64,000 nt of DNA from Amorphophallus konjac (Eukaryota > Streptophyta > Magnoliopsida > Alismatales > Araceae): positions 78,467,731-78,531,730 of the forward strand of contig CM040117.1 of NCBI GenBank assembly GCA_022559845.1, in the 5' to 3' direction. A program made the translations under genes and the position numbers. Under the pieces are notes generated by a model. The model ran no database searches and was not told the DNA's origin. It was given only the letters and a program-made list of their open reading frames with translations. Each line of letters begins with the position of its first letter. Within the stretch, counting starts at the first letter, position 1. Below, one piece after another: positions 58,079 to 64,000 of the stretch.

Positions 58079-58187
58079 ATCTGGTATATCAAATGGCATT
58101 TGTGGAAGAGTGGATTATGTCCACTTGGAAGCATTCCCTATGCGTTGAGCTGGGTCTTCGGACTAAAATCTCCGTCTCGTACCAGAT
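58079..58187 (+). ncRNA. structured module M2 (candidate RNA element)
   Basis: Terminal arms ATCTGGTA (58079-58086) and TACCAGAT (58180-58187) pair exactly. Inner hairpins are AGTGGATTATGTCCACT and GGTCTTCGGACT (58153-58164, UUCG loop). Length 109 nt. Confidence 0.6.
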
Positions 58188-60433
58188 TTTAAAAATTGTG
58201 ACTGCCTTGTGATTGGTGGAGTTATGAATGAATCCTTGAGCTGAGTTCCTTAAATTGAAAATATGTTTCTGATCAAATGATTCAAACATGTAGCTTCTAG
58301 ATGATTTCTAATTTCAAAACTTGTGAAATGCTCTTGAATATCTGATTTTGAATAATTCTGAAAATTAGGTTGCATTGCTTAATTTTGATCATTTATGCAC
58401 CCTTATTCATAAAGGCCATGTCATGAAAAATGTTGTTGACACATTAATATAATGTGAATGCTCCAATGTCAAATTTGCCTCAAGATTTGAAGATCAAGCC
58501 CTCATATACTACATTTGCATCTTGCATCACATGCTCATCTAAGTATAGGTTGCACGCATTAGAATGAATTCATGCATTAGCTGAAGTTAGTTCATTCATT
58601 TGGTATCAAAAGTTTTGCACCACATTGCATTCTATCTTGGCATGTTACATTTCATTACTATATGATCAAGTTACATTGTATCAGTACTCATGCATTAGCT
58701 GCATTCACTTCATTCAATTGGTATCCATTTGTTTGGCATCAGTTGCACATTTGCATTGCATGCTGCATACATTCCCTCTATGTGCTTGCTTGATATTATA
58801 TGCTATTAACCCCATCCCTTGGCATTTCTATGGCCTTATGTCTTCTTGATAAATAATGTTGTATTTGAGTCATTATTAGAGTGTTTCATGTCGTACACTC
58901 TGGGGGAGTTCTTATTTTATAAGTGCATCTATTTAAGGGGAGCTGCACTGTTATGAGTTCATGATATTTTCGATATACATGCTGAATCAAATTCTCACAC
59001 TTCATGCACAAAATGTGAAAATGAGTGTTAAAGATAAGGATATATGAATTTCTTTTCAACACTCTCGAGATGTTAAACTTGCTGCATGTATGTTGAAGAG
59101 ACAGTTGAGAAAAAAGCTGCCTACCTATCCTATTTAAAAATTTAGGATGAAAATGAAAGATAGAGCAATGCTCGGTCTCACTGAGTAAACTGGGCAATAT
59201 GTCACCTGAGACGTGATGTGGTTCATATCTAAAAAGTGTTTACTAGTATCTCTATTTAAAATGGGGTGAAATGGTTTAGTATTCTGAGTAACCGGAGATT
59301 CTGGCATTAGCTCCATGCGTCTACTCGTGTAAAAAGGAATTATTTGAACTTGATCACTCTTGAAAAATTCTAACTATCATGTGATATTGGTTGAGTTGAA
59401 AAATGTTGGTGAAAACTCATTGTGGTAGAGCGTAGCCTCCAATACGCTGTTCTCAAAATTAGAGTGCAGTCTGTAAAATGTCTCCTTGTGTTGATCTGAA
59501 AATCTGAATATCCATATTGCAACTATCATTTTTCAACTATCATTTTTCATGTTACTCACTTACACATCTAGAAATTTGATTTAATATGTATTCAGAAAGT
59601 TGATTGACTTCTTTAGCAATTGCATGAATCTCCTATATGATTTCACAATCTCCCATGTGCTACACATGTGCATTCCGGTTAGCATGACTCTCTTGCATCT
59701 TTCTTATACCCATTCCCCTCTTCCATATGTACGGGGGAGATTGCCTGTATGTTTATATGTAACTGTTTGGTTGCATTGTGTGCACTTCATGAGTCACCAT
59801 TTGCATGTGTTACATTTCATGCATTTCAAACCAAAATATAAAAATTAGAAAATTTGATAATCAAAGAAAATCCTTTTGATATCCCCTCCTGCTCTTGTTT
59901 ATTGAGAAAATCTGACATGGGATCTAGATTCTGAATGCTATCATGCTGAAGACCTCATCCTGTGCACATCTTCCTCCACTGGTTCATATCTTTGAGGCCA
60001 ATCACCACCTTCAATTGGTATCAATACATGCTTGACTGTATTTGCTTTGGATGATATCATATTGATTTGTGAGAACAATCACTAATTGGTTTCCTCTGAT
60101 TAGAATCATATTGCTTTGTTCGTCCATGTTTTGCCCTTGCTTCTTCTGATTTGATATGATGGGCTATTGCTGTTTCACATGGAGTTAAGCATGTTCTTCC
60201 TTATTTGGATTCTTCCAGCTCGCTTGATACTGTTGTTGTGGGAGATGGATTTACATTATCCCGCTTTTTGATTATGTCAAAGGGGGAGAAAAATTGATGA
60301 TTGTGTGTGACAGTGTGTGACAGGGGGAGAAGAACATTTGTGCCATTCTGTTGTATCCATTCATCCATTCTGTTGTATCATCATTAATTAGTTTATCATT
60401 AAGTTTGTCATCACCAATAAGTTTGTGATCATC

Positions 60434-60447
60434 AAAAAGGGGGAGAT
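60434..60447 (+). promoter_or_regulatory. polypurine tract of the complete Sirevirus-like element
   Basis: AAAAAGGGGGAGAT directly before the 3' LTR. Confidence 0.92.
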
Positions 60448-62729
60448 TGTTGAGTTATGGTTTTGATGATTGTTGCGATTGTTAAGTTATGATTTTGATG
60501 ATAACTAAACTTAATATGTGATTACGTGATGATAACTAAATTTATGGTTGATTGCACATGTTCTTGTTGACTGTGTACATTCATGTTGGTGTTTAAATAT
60601 GATTGAGTTGACAAATGGCTTTTGAGGCTACAACATGATTGTTTGAATGCATGGTCATATGGTCTTGTTCCATGGGTGATCTTGTTGTTTTTAGAAGAGG
60701 GAAAATGTTTCATATTTACAAGAGGCAAGAGGTTTCATAACCTCTTTATTGTAGTGCCCATGTGGTCATTGGAGTCATCCTGTGGTTACTTGGGTCTTTC
60801 GACATCATCATGTTAATGACTAAACACTATTAGTCATTGATGTTTTTCCACTCTTATATGACGAAACTACTTGATGCTCTTATATGACTAAACTACTTGA
60901 TGTGCTTTCATGACAGATATGCTGAGAATTGGAGTGGAGATGGCAAAAGTGAAAGCTTGTTGATAGCGCCCAAGTAAGGATGCACATCTCTTTTACAAGC
61001 AAAATTCGACACTTCATATTCCGCTCGTCACATATCCAAGGTCAATGCACCAAGAAGCATAGCCAAGAGAGCCCAAGGTCAAAGACTCAGTTGACACCTT
61101 CTAAACTGTCAAGGGTGATGCCACAGACATGAACGGGCTGTTAAAGGACTTAAGCGACGGAGCTGAAGGGGTTAACGGACCGACCCAGGAAAACCCGGGG
61201 TCTGCCCAGCTGGCGGTCGACCGCCAGCACAGGGGCGGTCGACCGCCCCTACTAGCAACCCCCAGTCTACCGGTCTCTCAGTGGCGGTCGATCGCCAGCC
61301 CAGTAGCGGTCGACCAGGATTCCCAGGAACCATATGTCTGCAGGTTTCTCAGTAGCGGTCGACCGCCAGCCCCTGCAGGTCAACCGCCAGCCCCGATAAG
61401 CCAAAAATATTGACTTTTGTCCATCTCGAAAGAAGCATCTCCTCTTGCTATTGTTTAATCCCAAAGCCACCAAACCCTCCAGAATTTGTGGATCTGGTCT
61501 AAGGCTTGTCCATAGACCTTCCAAGGGTTATAAAACATCCTATTAGAGTCATAACCCTAATCATCAAAGAGATCCAAATGGGAGGCTGTCCAAGGAGGAA
61601 GAAGAGGTACTGTAGCTCTGTGAACAGTACCTCGTGCAGCAAGCTCTTCATATATCTCCAACCCATTCAAGGTATTTCTGAAGCCATCTACCTCCAAGAA
61701 AGTGTAGAAGCAATCAAGGCTCAAAGCTACATCCATACACCTCTTCATCAACTCAAGGTGATCCAAGGGAAGAAGAAGAAGGATGCTACAAGGAAGAAGG
61801 AGCCATTCAAGCATCATCATGAAGGTACTCTAGCTCCATTTGAGGTCAGCAATCTCAAAGGAAGAGAACAAGCTCACAAGCATCAAGAAGATACAAGGAT
61901 TTATCCAAGGAAGAAGGAAGGGTACTGTAGCCGTGAACAGTACTCCGTGCAAGAAGATCTACATCAAATACAAGGCCATTCAAGCTGAGTCTCAAGCTGT
62001 TCAAGTGAAGAAGGAATCAACGTGAACATCCAGAGCACACACTCAGGGGGAGCCTAAATCAGGGGCTTTCTAAACTGTGGTTTATTCATATTGGTGTTTT
62101 GTGCTTTATAGTTTCAGATTTGTGTTTCTTATAAACTGCAAACTCGTGTGTGTGTGGATCGTTATTGGATCCGTGGTCGTGTGTGTGTGTGTGTCGTATT
62201 TGATTCGTGTGTGCGTAGGCCTTCTCAGATCTGCACGTGTGTGTGGATTTATCCAGATCTTAGTGTTTGTGTGTGTGGAGTGATGCACTTGTCGCAGCGT
62301 GTGTGTGTCTTGTTGATCCGCTTGTTGGATCGTGTTGGAGACTTCATCTCCGTGTGTGTGTATGTTTTGGGGCGCGTCCCCGTGTGTGTGGGCAGGCGTC
62401 GTCCTGCGTGTGTGGTTGGAGCGTCGTCTCCGTTTGGGGTTTTATCCCCGAGTGAAGCCTCACCGGGTTTGGTGAGGGGTGAACGTAGGATTACCGTCGT
62501 TGCATCCGAACAACCTTAAAAACCGCTATGCATTGTGTGTTTTTTGTGTGGTTTGATTGTTTTCGTTGTATAGTCGTGTATGAACGGAAAGTTTGAGAGA
62601 ATTGGTTAATTAGTTATCATCGGTTAATTATTTTTTATCACATATTTTGTAAAAAGGGTAAAAGTTTTCGTAAAATTTGTTATCACCCAATTCACCCCCC
62701 TCTTGGGTGTCATTGATCGCGGGACTTCA
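60448..62729 (+). repeat. 3' LTR of the complete Sirevirus-like element
   Basis: Near-identical to the 5' LTR by eye, with scattered substitutions. Palindromes at 61211-61390, TATA box at 61527-61536, hairpin ladder at 62156-62477. Confidence 0.93.
62156..62477 (+). other. hairpin ladder C
   Basis: Stem-loops GGATC/GATCC (62156-62172), GATCCGCTTGTTGGATC (62315-62331), GGGGCGCGTCCCC (62369-62381), GCAGGCGTCGTCCTGC (62392-62407), GGAGCGTCGTCTCC (62418-62431), GGGGTTTTATCCCC (62436-62449) and CCTCACC/GGTGAGG (62458-62477), with GT-rich linkers. Confidence 0.78.
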
Positions 62730-64000
62730 CCATTGATTGCGTGGTCTACTTTAGGCCGATCCTCTGTTTCCACGGTCGGACGATAGACCGTTCCTTCACA
62801 TCTCACGAGCGTTTGCGTTTCTGTGAGCTTGATAGTTTCAAAGGTCCTCTTTGGGCCGTGCGCTGGTTTCCATGATCTGTCAATAGGCCATGTACATATG
62901 CTGGCTCAGGTACGTGCTGTTCTTCATACTCTTGTAGGTTTACTGACTTCTTGCGGTCTGTCCAGGGCCGTTCCAAAGTTTGCACAGTCGATCGATAGAC
63001 CGTCCAGTCCCCTCAGGTATGTTCAATTTTTGATTGTTTCAGTTCATGTTAGTTCTGTGTCTTTAGTTTTTTTTTTTACTGCTCCCTGTCGCTGCACGGT
63101 TTTGCCCAGAGCCGTTTATCTCCCTGAGCGGTCCCCATCAGACCACGGTTGAGCTATAGTGCACCCAGGATTGTCATTTTTATTATTATTTCACGTCATC
63201 TCATATTTGTATGGGTGCTATTTTGACCTCCCCTGATTATCATTTGTTTTGCATGATTATTGCCATACTTGTCATCATTGTTTGATCATTGTTGTTAGAT
63301 TTAGGCTAGATTCTGCATGCACTCCGGTGCACATAGGACCATACATCTTTCCATATTAGTTGCATTCCTACCTTAGTAGGGGATCCTCTCATCTCCATAT
63401 TCCTTAGAGCCGACTAGGTGACCTTACTCGGGACCTCCGTAAGTCCCCATGAGCCATGGATTCCCACACGGACGCCGGACATGTTGTACCTTACCACACC
63501 GAGTCTAGGATTGCATCCGCGAGAGAGATAGTGCTTTTAGAGTCAACCAAGTCCCCATTCCATCCTTGTTAGGAGCCCTTGTGTTGAGAGAATTTTCATT
63601 TCAAATTAATCCACTAAAGTTCTGAAAATGAGAATTTATAAAATTTCCGTCCATCATTTGAAACTTGGTTGCTTAACTGGTTGCCTCTTCTCTCCTTTCT
63701 TTGGGCGTGCATTTGGTTGATATTGTCCGTTTAGGTCCTTGTTTGGTATTGATTCTTTTCATTTCCAGAGTGTTTAGTGCATGTGGAGGTGCTTTACACC
63801 CACAAGATCATCTTCTTGGGGCAATTCCCATTTCTTTTCCTACTTCAACCCGTTGTTTGATTCTTCTCCTACCATGTCTTCCTATAATTTCTCCCACTCT
63901 CACAAGGACTCTCTTCCTCAAGGACTTCTGGAGGACCCACCTAGGGTCACCACTATACAGGGGAGAGAGGGGTTCGCCCCTCCCCTTCCAACCATTGTTA
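62730..64000 (+). mobile_element. right part of the unclassified LTR element
   Basis: Continues the palindrome-rich sequence interrupted at 52703 (for example CGGTC...GACCG near 62763-62781 and GGTCTACTTTAGGCC near 62743). At 63430-63490 it has the module GGACCTCCGTAAGTC ... TGGATTCCC ... GTTGTACC shared with the Tekay-like LTRs. The boundary between LTR and internal region is not clear. Confidence 0.5.
63874..64000 (+). CDS. possible start of an element-encoded ORF, cut by the window edge
   Basis: An ATG opens a frame (MSSYNFSHSHKDSLPQG...) that stays open for 42 codons to the edge. Position after the LTR-like sequence would suit a gag start, but no domain is visible. Confidence 0.3.
   Translation, partial: MSSYNFSHSHKDSLPQGLLEDPPRVTTIQGREGFAPPLPTIV

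Larger units (their letters stand above)
56785..60433 (+). other. noncoding 3' region of the complete Sirevirus-like element
   Basis: About 3.7 kb in place of pol, with only short meaningless frames. GGGGGAG tracts occur near 57387, 58899, 59734, 60281 and 60322, before the true PPT. Two structured modules lie at 57213-57319 and 58079-58187. Confidence 0.75.
52704..62729 (+). mobile_element. complete Sirevirus-like gag-only copia element (10.0 kb)
   Basis: 5' LTR 52704-54981 and 3' LTR 60448-62729 (2278 and 2282 bp) both begin TGTTGAGTTATG and end GCGGGACTTCA. The PBS follows at 54984-54995 and the PPT AAAAAGGGGGAGAT precedes the 3' LTR. The TSD is CTATT / CCATT (52699-52703 and 62730-62734, one mismatch). 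The internal region holds a decayed Gag with coiled coil and zinc knuckles, then about 3.7 kb without any pol motif but with repeated GGGGGAG tracts and two structured modules. Sirevirus affinity is inferred from long-coiled-coil Gag, multiple PPT-like tracts and LTR blocks. It needs pol from another element. Confidence 0.9.

Noticed and set aside
56781..59848. Short plus-strand frames as remnants of integrase or reverse transcriptase
   Set aside because: None contains a recognisable copia pol motif such as the DDE or YVDD blocks.

Overview
This is a nuclear fragment of a flowering plant, made almost entirely of nested transposable elements. The evidence is plant-type LTR retrotransposons (Tekay/Del chromovirus, Tat-lineage gypsy, Sirevirus-like copia), a plant RTE LINE, plant MITEs, and one spliced plant gene resembling the ALE2-type receptor kinase family. 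The species cannot be fixed from the sequence. No rRNA, tRNA, CRISPR array or prokaryotic gene was seen.

Left arm (1-10836). Low-copy plant DNA holds a minus-strand ALE2-like ectodomain gene (two coding exons, 8365-7864 and 7659-7270; no kinase exon visible). Its CpG-rich promoter/leader region (about 9616-10680) has a decayed tandem duplicate (8548-9600). Also here are a full-length RTE LINE with a perfect 17-bp target-site duplication (TSD), a hAT-type MITE, a foldback MITE, a Tourist-like MITE with TAA TSD, and a fresh 189-bp tandem duplication.

Middle (10837-31309). A minus-strand Tat-like element (3' LTR 10837-25090, then an antisense ORF on the + strand) is split twice. Inside its LTR sits a 13.4-kb array of three about 4.2-kb LTRs and two about 0.38-kb internal domains, flanked by one 5-bp TSD (GAGTG). 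Inside its antisense ORF sits a solo LTR (TSD TTTCG), which itself carries a hAT MITE. A truncated minus-strand LTR follows.

Right-middle (31310-50664). A plus-strand Tat-like element begins with 5' LTR, PBS and gag start (31310-32300). It appears to resume at 48436-49125 with the integrase C-terminus and a 52-bp minisatellite. Between lie a Sirevirus-like LTR fragment, the 3' two-thirds of a Tekay chromovirus (minus) and a gag-only Sirevirus-like element (minus). The missing parts suggest a later large deletion.

Right arm (50665-64000). An unclassified LTR element carries arrays of small palindromes. It is split by a complete 10.0-kb plus-strand Sirevirus-like element (52704-62729), which has two about 2.28-kb LTRs, PBS, PPT and a decayed gag but no pol.

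Most interesting non-coding signals: (1) four copies of a 107-109-nt module in the two gag-only Sirevirus-like elements, with covarying terminal stems and a covarying hairpin with a TTCA/TTCG loop; (2) a ladder of tiny hairpins joined by GT-rich linkers in the presumed transcribed part of all four Sirevirus-like LTRs; (3) arrays of short GGTC...GACC palindromes recurring in unrelated LTR families; (4) an approximately 65-bp module shared by several different LTR families.
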